Source: Sphingobacterium thalpophilum
GTDB lineage: Bacteria; Bacteroidota; Bacteroidia; Sphingobacteriales; Sphingobacteriaceae
Direction: 5' to 3'
NCBI RefSeq assembly: GCF_901482695.1
Contig: NZ_LR590484.1
Coordinates: forward strand, 2,294,001 to 2,358,000
Length of the DNA stretch: 64,000 nt
The notes beneath the pieces are model-generated. The model was not told where the DNA came from, made no database searches, and was given only the letters and a program-made list of their open reading frames with translations. Below are positions 56,009 to 64,000 of the stretch, in pieces (within the stretch, counting starts at the first letter, position 1; every line of letters begins with the position of its first letter). Position numbers and translations under genes: made by a program.

Positions 56009-56629
56009 TTACATGATATCATTGAACGCTGGCTGCTGATTTACGATATCCTCATCGGACAGTTCGCCCCGACGTCTCATTTCAAAAAAACAGCTGGCTG
56101 TTATTTCGGCATCTTTTTCGGCGTTGTGTATATCCTGAGGTGTTTCAGAGAAAAGTGCTTCATACAAGTACGGAAGAGGCAGATGTACCATATGCGGGTT
56201 TCGAACGTATTTTTTGCTGTGTAGTAAGGTGCAAAAGAAATCATGTCCCTGAAAAGGGATTGGCAGCTGGCAACGGAAATACTCAGCACATAATACCTGC
56301 AGATCGAACGAAAGGAAATGGCCGATGATCTCCGGTTTGAATTTTTTGATATCGTGGCTCAGTTTGCGTAATACCTCTTTTTTCTTTTCGCCATGTCGCA
56401 TGAGAAAGGCCGCGGTCAATCCATGAATTTGTTCAGCTGCCGGACTGACGGGGATGAACGGTTCATAGATATATTTGCTGCTGCGTTTGATTTCTTTCAT
56501 TTCCTCATCAAAGACGATCCAGGCCACTTGTAGGACATGCGGCCAGTTGTCGCTATCTGTATATTTTCTGTTCCATTTCTTCGGTAGCCCCGAAGTCTCA
56601 GTATCTAAGAATAAGAGATATTTTTTCAA
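56009..56629 (-). CDS. DnaQ-like 3'-5' exonuclease (DEDDh)
   Basis: 206 aa. Motif I LFLDTETSG (Asp9, Glu11), motif II in IGHFLSFDLQVL and motif III HNAEKDAEIT with the DEDDh His and Asp. It is a free-standing exonuclease domain without a polymerase. It probably acts in the cytoplasm on DNA or RNA ends; substrate is unknown. It is transcribed with the DUF294 protein downstream. Confidence 0.9.
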   Translation of the reverse strand: MKKYLLFLDTETSGLPKKWNRKYTDSDNWPHVLQVAWIVFDEEMKEIKRSSKYIYEPFIPVSPAAEQIHGLTAAFLMRHGEKKKEVLRKLSHDIKKFKPEIIGHFLSFDLQVLCAEYFRCQLPIPFQGHDFFCTLLHSKKYVRNPHMVHLPLPYLYEALFSETPQDIHNAEKDAEITASCFFEMRRRGELSDEDIVNQQPAFNDIM

Positions 56630-56692
56630 GGAATCGCGGATTGATCTACCCTAAAAGTAATAAAATAATCTAGCTAATGAGGGATCAAAATT

Positions 56693-56723
56693 GTTTTTTA
56701 CAAGCATTTTCTTTGTAAAAAAC
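56693..56723. promoter_or_regulatory. 11-bp inverted repeat upstream of the glycan cluster
   Basis: GTTTTTTACAA (56693-56703) and TTGTAAAAAAC (56713-56723) are exact reverse complements with a 9-bp spacer. It lies between two divergent genes, so it is not needed as a terminator; a regulator site is possible. Confidence 0.45.
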
Positions 56724-56792
56724 GAGATACGTTTTTCGATGTGCGGAATATTATATGTAAAATTGACATTTAATAAGATTATAAACCGATCC

Positions 56793-59507
56793 ATGATGTT
56801 CAAGAGATTATTGTATGTCTTGTTTGGCCTGTGTGCCATACTTTTCGAGCTGGCCGCGAAGCCCCGTACACCGCAGATTTTATATAGCACAGACGGACTT
56901 GCAAACCGGGAGCGGTTTGAATATGCAATAGGGCTGCTGCAAAGGAAATTACCGCGATCCGTCATTGATGTGGGCCTCCGGATTGAGGTCAGTACCGTTG
57001 GGCAGCAGCAGTCGCTACCAGACTCGATAAAGGATAAATTGAGGGCGAAAGAACATTTTGTCTTTTATCGAGAAGCTGGAAAAAAGGCTGTGAAACTCAT
57101 AGGGGCAGACGAGTCGGGGGTATTATACGGCAGTATGGAGTTGCTTTCCAATACCTCATGGCATAAAAAATCCGCCTTTTTTATTGCAGAAGGACCCAAA
57201 ATGGTGATGCGGGGCACAAGCATTGGCCTTCAGAAAACAACCTACCTGCCGGGGCATGACATTTATGAATATCCGTACACACCTGAATCTTTTCCGTGGT
57301 TTTACGATAAGCAGCTGTGGATAAATTATCTGGATATGATGGCAGAAAATAAGTACAATGCGTTATACCTATGGAATGGCCATCCTTTTTCATCTTTGGT
57401 AAAACTGAAGGATTACCCCTATGCGCTGGAAGTGGATGACGCAACATTTAAAAAAAATGAAGATATATACACGTTTCTGACCGAGGAAGCGAATAAAAGA
57501 GGCATTTGGATCATTCAGATGTTTTACAACATTATTCTGCCTAAGCCTTTCGCCGATCATCATGGCTTAAAAACGCAGGAGCGCAATCGGGTGATCACGC
57601 CATTGATTTCGGATTATACAAGAAAGAGTATTGCTGCTTTTGTGGCAAAATACCCAAATGTAGGTTTATTGATTACGCTAGGGGAGGCGATGGAGGGAGT
57701 TGGACAGGACGATATCAACTGGTTTACAAAGACTATTATCCCCGGTGTGAAAGAGGGTTTACAGATGGCCGGCACAGTTACTGAGCCGCCGATCATCTTA
57801 CGCGCGCACGATACTGATGCTCCTGCCGTAATGAATGCCGCGTTACCGATTTATAAGAATCTGTATACCATGGCAAAATATAATGGAGAAGCTTTGACCA
57901 CGTATACACCTAGGGGCAAATGGGCCGAATTGCACCGCTCGTTAAGTGCGATAGGGACGGTGCACATCCAAAACGTACATATATTGGCCAATCTGGAGCC
58001 TTTTCGTTATGGCTCGCCTGACTTCATTCAGAAATCAGTCGTTGCAATGCATGAAGCCCATCACTCCAATGGCATCCACATTTACCCGCAAGCCTCCTAC
58101 TGGGATTGGCCTTATGCGGCGGATAAAGTTGACAAACGACTGCTGCAGCTGGAACGCGATTGGATGTGGTACCGTGCCTGGGCGCGATATGCCTGGAATG
58201 AGCAACGCGATCTGAAGAAAGAGAAATCCTATTGGACCGCTGAACTTGCTGAACATTATGGGATCAGCAAAGACGATGCCCATAAACTACTGCTGGCTAT
58301 AGAAGAAATCGGTGAAATATCCCCTAAAATCCTACGACGGTTTGGCATTACAGACGGTAACCGCCAAACCTCTTCATTAGGGATGCTAATGACACAGTTG
58401 ATCAATCCATATCGCTATGGGTTGTTTACTTTGCTTTATGAATCCGAGGCTCCGGCAGGGGAAATGATTATTGACTATGCGGAGAAACATCATAAAGGCC
58501 TCCCCCATAGTGGAGAGACGCCAATTCAGGTGGCGCAGGAAATTGTGCAGCACGGCGATAGAGCTGTGGCGCTTATCCATGCCTTAGGAAGGCCTACAAA
58601 GCATGCAGCTGAATTTGACCGTTGGCTCAACGACATCCGAATCCATCAATTGTTGGCTGCTCATTATAGCCATAAGGTAAAAGCCGCTGTGCAGCTTCTG
58701 CAATATAAATACACACCGGATGTCACTGTCCTTCGGAAGGCCCTGCCCGATCTGGAAGCTAGTGTAGTGGCCTATCGTCAACTAACGGAAATGACGAATA
58801 CAGCCTACCTCTATGCTAACAGTATGCAGACAAAACAACGTAAAATCCCCATGCGGGGGGCAGATGCCACTTTCATTCATTGGAAGGAGATGCTTCCGGT
58901 GTTTGAAACTGAATTGAATAACTTTAAACATGCTATAGACTCCCTTGCGAGGGATAGGGGAAGCAAAAGGCCTGTCAAACTGGTACTAAAATCACAGAAA
59001 ATTACACTGCTGGACGGACAGCAGCTTGTCCCCCTAAAAAAGGGAGCAAAGCTTTATGCTGACCAGGAACTGGTTGTAACCCATTTGGCCAATGAGCTTG
59101 AAGGCCTTCAGGCTATACAGGTCGATTCGGAAAAACAAAAGCTGAACGGTACACAGCTAAGGTTCAAGAATGAAAAACCAGTTAAAATATTGGTGGGCTA
59201 TTTTAATAGTGCCGATAAAGTCTTTGCACCTAAACCCGTGCTTGAAATCGATGCGAGTGCCAATGATTTTGGACAGGCCGAAGCGAAGGTTCGCAATGCC
59301 GTCCGTATCCAATACATGCCCATTGTCGATATTCACAGCTATTCATTCCCGCCGGGGGATCACGAACTAAAAATTCCTAAAGGAGAAGCGCTGCTATTGG
59401 GGATTGTGGACGAGCGGGAGCTGCCGAACCCATATAATGCGGATGTTGATAATCAGGGCGATGATTTGGACGATCTGTTTGGCTATTTTAACGGCATAAA
59501 ACTGTAA
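56793..59507 (+). CDS. Predicted secreted TIM-barrel glycoside hydrolase (alpha-glucuronidase/galacturonidase-like)
   Basis: 904 aa. Signal peptide (MMFKRLLYVLFGLCAILFE), an N-terminal alpha/beta domain about 25-130 (VGLRIEVSTVGQQ, GADESGVLYGSMELL) like the N-domains of GH20/GH67 enzymes. A TIM barrel about 140-460 holds MMAENKYNALYLWNGHPFSS, LLITLGEAMEG (a Glu at the expected acid/base place) and IHIYPQASYWDWPY. A long helical region and a beta domain end the protein. A uronic-acid-directed exo-glycosidase is inferred from the GH28 neighbour. Exact family not assigned. The ATG at 56793 or 56796 begins the signal peptide. Confidence 0.75.
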   Translation: MMFKRLLYVLFGLCAILFELAAKPRTPQILYSTDGLANRERFEYAIGLLQRKLPRSVIDVGLRIEVSTVGQQQSLPDSIKDKLRAKEHFVFYREAGKKAVKLIGADESGVLYGSMELLSNTSWHKKSAFFIAEGPKMVMRGTSIGLQKTTYLPGHDIYEYPYTPESFPWFYDKQLWINYLDMMAENKYNALYLWNGHPFSSLVKLKDYPYALEVDDATFKKNEDIYTFLTEEANKRGIWIIQMFYNIILPKPFADHHGLKTQERNRVITPLISDYTRKSIAAFVAKYPNVGLLITLGEAMEGVGQDDINWFTKTIIPGVKEGLQMAGTVTEPPIILRAHDTDAPAVMNAALPIYKNLYTMAKYNGEALTTYTPRGKWAELHRSLSAIGTVHIQNVHILANLEPFRYGSPDFIQKSVVAMHEAHHSNGIHIYPQASYWDWPYAADKVDKRLLQLERDWMWYRAWARYAWNEQRDLKKEKSYWTAELAEHYGISKDDAHKLLLAIEEIGEISPKILRRFGITDGNRQTSSLGMLMTQLINPYRYGLFTLLYESEAPAGEMIIDYAEKHHKGLPHSGETPIQVAQEIVQHGDRAVALIHALGRPTKHAAEFDRWLNDIRIHQLLAAHYSHKVKAAVQLLQYKYTPDVTVLRKALPDLEASVVAYRQLTEMTNTAYLYANSMQTKQRKIPMRGADATFIHWKEMLPVFETELNNFKHAIDSLARDRGSKRPVKLVLKSQKITLLDGQQLVPLKKGAKLYADQELVVTHLANELEGLQAIQVDSEKQKLNGTQLRFKNEKPVKILVGYFNSADKVFAPKPVLEIDASANDFGQAEAKVRNAVRIQYMPIVDIHSYSFPPGDHELKIPKGEALLLGIVDERELPNPYNADVDNQGDDLDDLFGYFNGIKL

Positions 59508-59612
59508 AGAAGTCTGTTCTCAGGATAGTGCAGGACAAGTAAGTGAAACAAAGTGGGTATTTTACCTGGATCGCAACAAACTTTACAGTCAATTTTGATG
59601 ATAACGAAGAAA

Positions 59613-61151
59613 ATGAAAATTAATACAGCACTGTTTGCCTTATTGCTGGGCTTGACCTCTCTTGCACACGCACAGGAAAGGCTACCGGAAAAACTTCATC
59701 GTTATGTTCGGCAATTTAATGCCGACGACAATGAAGCTGTGATTAACAAGATCGCTAATAAGGATGCTTATGACTGGATGCTGACCAATATCCCACTGTT
59801 GGATTGTCCGGATAAAGAAATAGAACAGACTTATTATTTCAGATGGTGGTCATATCGCAAACATATAAAAACCAGCCCGGAAGGGACTTTAGTAACCGAG
59901 TTTATAGAACCGGTAAAACATGCCGGAAAATACAATTCGATCAGTTGTGCACTCGGTCATCACCTTTACGAGGGGCGGTGGTTAAAGAACAATTCATTTT
60001 TAAAAGAATATATTGATTTTTGGCTTTATCATGCGGATAAGGGACAGTCGAAGCCCCGGTTCCATCAGTTCAGTTCCTGGCTGCCTGATGCTTTATTGGC
60101 TTACCATAAGGTCAGTCCAGATGATCAATATCTGAAAGATCGTCTATTGGATCTGGACAAGGATTTCGAGAAATGGGAAAAAGAAAGAAAAGGTAAAAAT
60201 GGTCTTTTCTGGCAATATGATGTGCAGGACGGTATGGAGGAATCTGTTTCCGGCGGGCGTCGGGTGCATAATATGCGCCCATCCATTAATAGTTATATGT
60301 ATGGAAATGCCGTGGCGATCGCAACAATTGCCAAGTTAGCCGCAAACAAGGACCTGGAAAAAAAATACACGGATTATGCACGATCGCTGCGCAAGCTGGT
60401 ATTGGATTCGTTGTGGGATGAAGAGGATCAGTTTTTTAAAACTAGACTGGAAAAAGGATACTTGCATCCTACCCGTGAGGCAATTGGCTATATCCCTTGG
60501 TATTTCCATCTACCGCCTGACAAAGCAATATATGGACAGGCCTGGTTGCAGTTGCCTGATACAGCTGGTTTTAACGCTCCTTGGGGCACAACTACCGCGG
60601 AACGTCGTGAGCCCACGTTTAGAACCAGGGGGACAGGACACAGCTGCGAATGGGATGGTGCAATATGGCCCTTCACAAGTTCACAGACTATCCGCGGAAT
60701 GGCCAACTATCTGAGTGATTACAAGCATAATAAAACCATAAATGTGGCGGATTTATATGAACAGATTTATAAGTATGCCAAATCTCATGTTATGAATGGA
60801 AAGCCCTATATCGGCGAGTATCAGGATGAAAAAACGGGTGAATGGCTGAAAGGCGATAATCCGAGGAGCAAATTTTACAATCACTCTACTTTTGCCGATA
60901 TCATTATACAGGATTTGATCGGCGTAAAACCTCAACTTGCCAACAGGCTGGAGATAAGGCCGCTCATTCCCGAGAATCAATGGGATTATTTTGCGCTTAC
61001 CGAATTAAGCTATCACGGCAAGAACATCGCGATTTATTGGGATACGACGGGTGAAATATACCAGAAAGGTAAAGGATTTACCATTTACGTGGATGGAAAG
61101 AGAACTTATCAGCAGAAAAATTTGAAGAATTGTACAGTCAACCTAAATTAA
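59613..61151 (+). CDS. Secreted (alpha/alpha)6-barrel glycoside hydrolase (MGH1/trehalase-like)
   Basis: About 512 aa. Signal peptide MKINTALFALLLGLTSLAHAQ, then helical-barrel segments: TYYFRWWSYRKHIK, ALGHHLYEGRWLKNN, NGLFWQYDVQDGMEESVSG, RPSINSYMYGNAVAIATIAKL. GHSCEWDGAIWPFTSSQTIRG carries a likely catalytic acid. The C-terminus is a short beta domain. Substrate is unknown; position between a uronidase-like enzyme and GH28 suggests an oligosaccharide released from pectin. The ATG at 59613 has an A-rich leader; 59598 adds five residues. Confidence 0.8.
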   Translation: MKINTALFALLLGLTSLAHAQERLPEKLHRYVRQFNADDNEAVINKIANKDAYDWMLTNIPLLDCPDKEIEQTYYFRWWSYRKHIKTSPEGTLVTEFIEPVKHAGKYNSISCALGHHLYEGRWLKNNSFLKEYIDFWLYHADKGQSKPRFHQFSSWLPDALLAYHKVSPDDQYLKDRLLDLDKDFEKWEKERKGKNGLFWQYDVQDGMEESVSGGRRVHNMRPSINSYMYGNAVAIATIAKLAANKDLEKKYTDYARSLRKLVLDSLWDEEDQFFKTRLEKGYLHPTREAIGYIPWYFHLPPDKAIYGQAWLQLPDTAGFNAPWGTTTAERREPTFRTRGTGHSCEWDGAIWPFTSSQTIRGMANYLSDYKHNKTINVADLYEQIYKYAKSHVMNGKPYIGEYQDEKTGEWLKGDNPRSKFYNHSTFADIIIQDLIGVKPQLANRLEIRPLIPENQWDYFALTELSYHGKNIAIYWDTTGEIYQKGKGFTIYVDGKRTYQQKNLKNCTVNLN

Positions 61152-61152
61152 T

Positions 61153-62739
61153 ATGATCAGAAACATTTGCTATCGCGGTATTACAACAGTTTTGTTATGT
61201 ATGTCCTTTTTAGGGATACAGGCACAGGCCTGGCTGAATGTGCTGGACTTTGGCGCTAAAAAAGACAGTACCGGCAATAATACGTTGGCCATAAAAAAAG
61301 CCATTGCCGCCGCTTCGAACAGAGGAGGCGGTACGGTTTATTTTCCAGCAGGAAAGTACATTACAGGACCAATCCATTTAAAAAGTAATATCACCGTTTT
61401 TATCGATGCAGGAGCGGAATTGCATTTTAGCGATAACTTTGACGATTATTTACCCATGGTGGAATCGCGTTGGGAGGGAACTGCGGTCACCAACTTCTCA
61501 CCTTTGTTTTATGGCAATAACTTAGAGAATATCAGTATCCAGGGCCGAGGTCTTATTGATGGACACGGCAAAAAATGGTGGGGCTATTCCGAAGTGGAAG
61601 TTAAAAAGCAACAGGAAGACAGTAAATGGCAGAAAGAATTCAAGCGCCTAAATAAGGATGTATTAGCACCAGATCTGCCCGGATGGATAGAACGCGGATT
61701 TTTGCGGCCGCCGTTTATTCAGTTCTTGAACTGTAAAAATGTACAGATCAAGGATATTAAGATCCAAAGTTCACCCTTCTGGACAATTAATCCACAGTAT
61801 TGTGATAATGTTACGGTAGATGGTGTGACAATTGACAATCCACCTTCCCCAAATACAGATGGGATCAATCCAGAATCTTGTTCAAACGTGCGGATTGCCA
61901 ACTGCCACATCAGCGTTGGAGATGATTGCATCACAATTAAATCCGGCAAAGACCGTTCGGGCCGTAAAATTAATATTCCCGCTGAAAATTATACGATTAC
62001 GAACTGTACCATGCTCAGGGGCCATGGTGGTGTTGTGATCGGGAGCGAGATGTCGGGGGGTGTTAAAAATATCGCTATTTCGAATTGTATTTTCGATGGC
62101 ACCGACCGTGGTATTCGCCTGAAAACTGCCCGCGGCAGAGGTGGGGTGGTCGAGAACATCCAAGTGTCGAATATCGTGATGCGTAATATCAGAGATCAAG
62201 CTATTGTTATGGATATGCAGTATGCCAAGACGGAAGTTGAGCCTATCAGCGAGCGAACTCCTAAATTCAGGAATATCTTTATCAGTAATCTTTCCGGCAC
62301 AACAAACCGGATCGGTTATATGCGAGGACTGGAAGAGATGCCCATCGAAAATGTCGTCTTTTCCGATATTAATATGCAGGGTAATACCGGTTTTTCTGCG
62401 CTCAACGTACACGGCTTGACTTTAAGCAATATAAACGTAACGATTAAACAAGGCCCATTATTGGTGGCCAGCCAAAGTAAAGACCTGAGCATACAAAATA
62501 TCAGGAATACAACACCAGTGGCCGGGAAAGCACTGATCGAGCTGGACAGCTGTCACACAGCCAATGTGCAGCATTGTTTCCCATCTGCCGGAACGACGTT
62601 ATTGCTGGACTTGCTTGGCCCGGCAAATCAGGAGATATATGTTCATGGCAATAATTTGGCGAGGGTGAAACAAATTGTTCGTGGAACCTATAAAACCGGT
62701 CAGGTAACCGGCAATATAAACCCTTCGGAGGAAAATTGA
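61153..62739 (+). CDS. GH28 polygalacturonase-family glycoside hydrolase
   Basis: 528 aa. A signal peptide (to about 26) precedes a parallel beta-helix. The family catalytic motifs are NTDG (234-237), GDDC with Asp257/Asp258, GHG (290-292) and the RLK segment GIRLKTARGRGG. GH28 enzymes cleave alpha-galacturonide or rhamnogalacturonan linkages by inversion. It starts one base after the previous stop, so translation is coupled. Endo or exo action and exact pectin region are not determinable. Confidence 0.94.
   Translation: MIRNICYRGITTVLLCMSFLGIQAQAWLNVLDFGAKKDSTGNNTLAIKKAIAAASNRGGGTVYFPAGKYITGPIHLKSNITVFIDAGAELHFSDNFDDYLPMVESRWEGTAVTNFSPLFYGNNLENISIQGRGLIDGHGKKWWGYSEVEVKKQQEDSKWQKEFKRLNKDVLAPDLPGWIERGFLRPPFIQFLNCKNVQIKDIKIQSSPFWTINPQYCDNVTVDGVTIDNPPSPNTDGINPESCSNVRIANCHISVGDDCITIKSGKDRSGRKINIPAENYTITNCTMLRGHGGVVIGSEMSGGVKNIAISNCIFDGTDRGIRLKTARGRGGVVENIQVSNIVMRNIRDQAIVMDMQYAKTEVEPISERTPKFRNIFISNLSGTTNRIGYMRGLEEMPIENVVFSDINMQGNTGFSALNVHGLTLSNINVTIKQGPLLVASQSKDLSIQNIRNTTPVAGKALIELDSCHTANVQHCFPSAGTTLLLDLLGPANQEIYVHGNNLARVKQIVRGTYKTGQVTGNINPSEEN
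62727..62732 (+). promoter_or_regulatory. Strong Shine-Dalgarno site for the GH95 gene
   Basis: GGAGGA with a 6-nt spacer to the ATG at 62739. It lies within the last codons of the GH28 gene and is unusual in a window where most starts lack such a site. Confidence 0.7.
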
Positions 62740-64000
62740 TGCGTATATTACTATATGGCCTATTGTACGTCCTATGGAGCTTGCCAATCAGCTGTCCCCT
62801 AGCACAGGAGCGCGTTTGGTTTGATCATCCTGCTGAACGCTGGGAAGAGGCTTTGCCGATTGGAAATGGTCGTATGGGGGCGATGATTTACGGAGGAATC
62901 AAGCACGAGCAGGTGCAGTTCAACGAGGAAACGCTGTGGACAGATGGCCCGCGTAACTACAACAGGAAGGGCGCTTCGAAATACCTGCAAGCTATTCGTG
63001 ATCTCCTTGACCAAGGACGCCAGCAAGAAGCCGAAGCCCTCGCGATGAAAGAATTTATGGGCGTCAAGAGCGAATCGGAGGACCCCTCTGCCTGGCTGGA
63101 AAAGGTGGGGCAGATACGGATGCAGCAGCATGGCCCATTCGCAGACTCTTTTGATGACAGCAACTGGCCATTGATACAGGTACCCTATTACGAAGGCTGG
63201 GAAAATCAAGGCCTCGAAGGACTGGACGGGGCTGTCTGGTTTCGCCATACGTTTACGCTGTCAAAAAGTGATTTAACAGAAAATTGGAGTCTGGATTTAA
63301 ATAAAGTCAGAACTAATGATTATACCTATATCAATGGCCGGCTGGTGGGGGCTTCTGCTGGGGATGAAACTCGCCGATTATACCGAATACCTCAAAGTAT
63401 ATTGCGCGAAGGGAAAAATACCATTGCCATTCAAGTCATTAATCTGGCCGGCAAAGGTGGTATCGCCGGCTATAAAAACGCGAATCAACACATTGGTTTA
63501 AAGAGCGACAACGGAAAATTCGTCTCCTTGCATGGCAAATGGAAATACCATATTCAAGATCAGAATAGTCCAAAAATAGGCAGTTATCAAGCATCTTATC
63601 AACCCTTTGGCGTACTAAATCTTCAGTTCGATCATGAGCGCGCTACGGAATACAGTCGTACACTCGACCTGAATAAAGGTGAAGTACGTGTCAATTATGT
63701 GGTCGATGGCGTGCAGTATAAAAGGACTTATTTTGCCTCCTATCCTGATCGTTTTATCGGAATCCATCTGCAGGCAGATCAAAAAAGGAAAGTCGCTTTC
63801 CGTCTATCTCTGTCTACCAAACACCAGCGTTTTGCGCTTCGGCATATAGCTCCGAATACTCTTGCATTGGAAGTACAGGTAAAAGATGGCGCGATGCGGG
63901 GAACTGCCTTCGTACATCTGCTTTTAAAGGGCGGGAAGGTTGCTCAGGATAGGGATCAACTGCTTGTTGAAGAAGCAGATGAGGCGCAGATTTTTCTGAT
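62739..64000 (+). CDS. GH95-family glycoside hydrolase, 5' part, with inserted beta-sandwich
   Basis: The first 420 residues; the gene runs past the window end. After a signal peptide (to about 23), ALPIGNGRMGAMIYGG (38-53) and FNEETLWTDGPRNYN (61-75) are GH95 hallmarks (alpha-L-fucosidase or alpha-L-galactosidase). GH95 sequence resumes at YQPFGVLNLQFD. Between them, about 130-235, lies a galactose-binding/GH2-type sandwich (FADSFDDSNWPLIQVPYYEG, AVWFRHTFTL, EGKNTIAIQVINLAG). The ATG overlaps the GH28 stop by one base (TGATG), a coupled start. Confidence 0.92.
   Translation, partial: MRILLYGLLYVLWSLPISCPLAQERVWFDHPAERWEEALPIGNGRMGAMIYGGIKHEQVQFNEETLWTDGPRNYNRKGASKYLQAIRDLLDQGRQQEAEALAMKEFMGVKSESEDPSAWLEKVGQIRMQQHGPFADSFDDSNWPLIQVPYYEGWENQGLEGLDGAVWFRHTFTLSKSDLTENWSLDLNKVRTNDYTYINGRLVGASAGDETRRLYRIPQSILREGKNTIAIQVINLAGKGGIAGYKNANQHIGLKSDNGKFVSLHGKWKYHIQDQNSPKIGSYQASYQPFGVLNLQFDHERATEYSRTLDLNKGEVRVNYVVDGVQYKRTYFASYPDRFIGIHLQADQKRKVAFRLSLSTKHQRFALRHIAPNTLALEVQVKDGAMRGTAFVHLLLKGGKVAQDRDQLLVEEADEAQIFL

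Noticed and set aside
61882..62412. 176-aa open frame antisense to the GH28 gene
   Set aside because: The sense strand carries all GH28 catalytic motifs; the antisense product has no family features.

Overview
The window looks like chromosomal DNA of a Bacteroidota, most likely a Sphingobacterium-like member of the Sphingobacteriaceae. The reasons are a SusC/SusD pair, a DUF6266 protein, DUF2911 and M64 proteins, an araB-araD-araA cluster with a Nudix-type AraR regulator, atpD-atpC apart from the other F1Fo genes, and AT-rich, mostly Shine-Dalgarno-poor start regions. I saw no tRNA, rRNA, CRISPR array, insertion sequence or phage gene. This assignment comes from reading protein families, not from a database search.

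Layout. 1-4700 (+): tail of a thioredoxin-like protein, an AraC regulator, a secreted M64 metallopeptidase and a lipoprotein. 4860-9369 (-): glyS, bcp, an M23 peptidase and an FAA-hydrolase protein. 9370-9681: an intergenic region with two head-to-head arrays of 11-bp repeats. 9682-18471 (+): DUF6266, a HAD phosphatase, a gluconate-dehydrogenase subunit 3/GMC oxidoreductase pair, and a SusC/SusD pair. 18836-22700 (-): class Ib ribonucleotide reductase nrdH-nrdI-nrdE-nrdF. 23057-25459 (+): an S9 peptidase. 25575-26090 (-): DUF2911.

26399-41591 (-) is an almost complete branched-chain amino acid locus. In transcription order it reads ilvE, ilvD, ilvB, ilvN, a DinB protein, ilvC, leuC, a PEGA/SHOCT lipoprotein, leuD, a tandem ABC ATPase, leuB, leuA (own terminator), then ilvA. 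Together these make isoleucine, valine and leucine; three passengers have no obvious role in the pathway. 41990-43849 (-) is atpC and atpD. 44202-44852 (-) is a membrane-anchored coiled-coil protein.

45002-53966 is an L-arabinose locus: a divergent Nudix-type regulator, then araB, araD, araA, a sodium/sugar symporter, a lipoprotein mutarotase and a zinc dehydrogenase. 54051-56629 (-) is a cNMP/CBS/DUF294 protein paired with a DnaQ-like exonuclease. 56793-64000 (+) is the start of a glycan-degradation cluster (a TIM-barrel hydrolase, an alpha/alpha-barrel hydrolase, GH28, GH95) that runs off the window and looks pectin-directed.

The least explained signals are non-coding. (1) A 109-bp element of two opposed five-unit 11-bp arrays lies at 9503-9611. 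(2) Short arrays of a degenerate heptanucleotide (TAGATAT/GAGATTT-like) sit just 5' of glyS, leuB, ilvB and atpC, with two unrelated heptad arrays beside two of them. (3) Long perfect hairpins without good U-tracts lie between co-transcribed genes (nrdE/nrdF, ilvC/leuC, atpD/atpC, araA/transporter).
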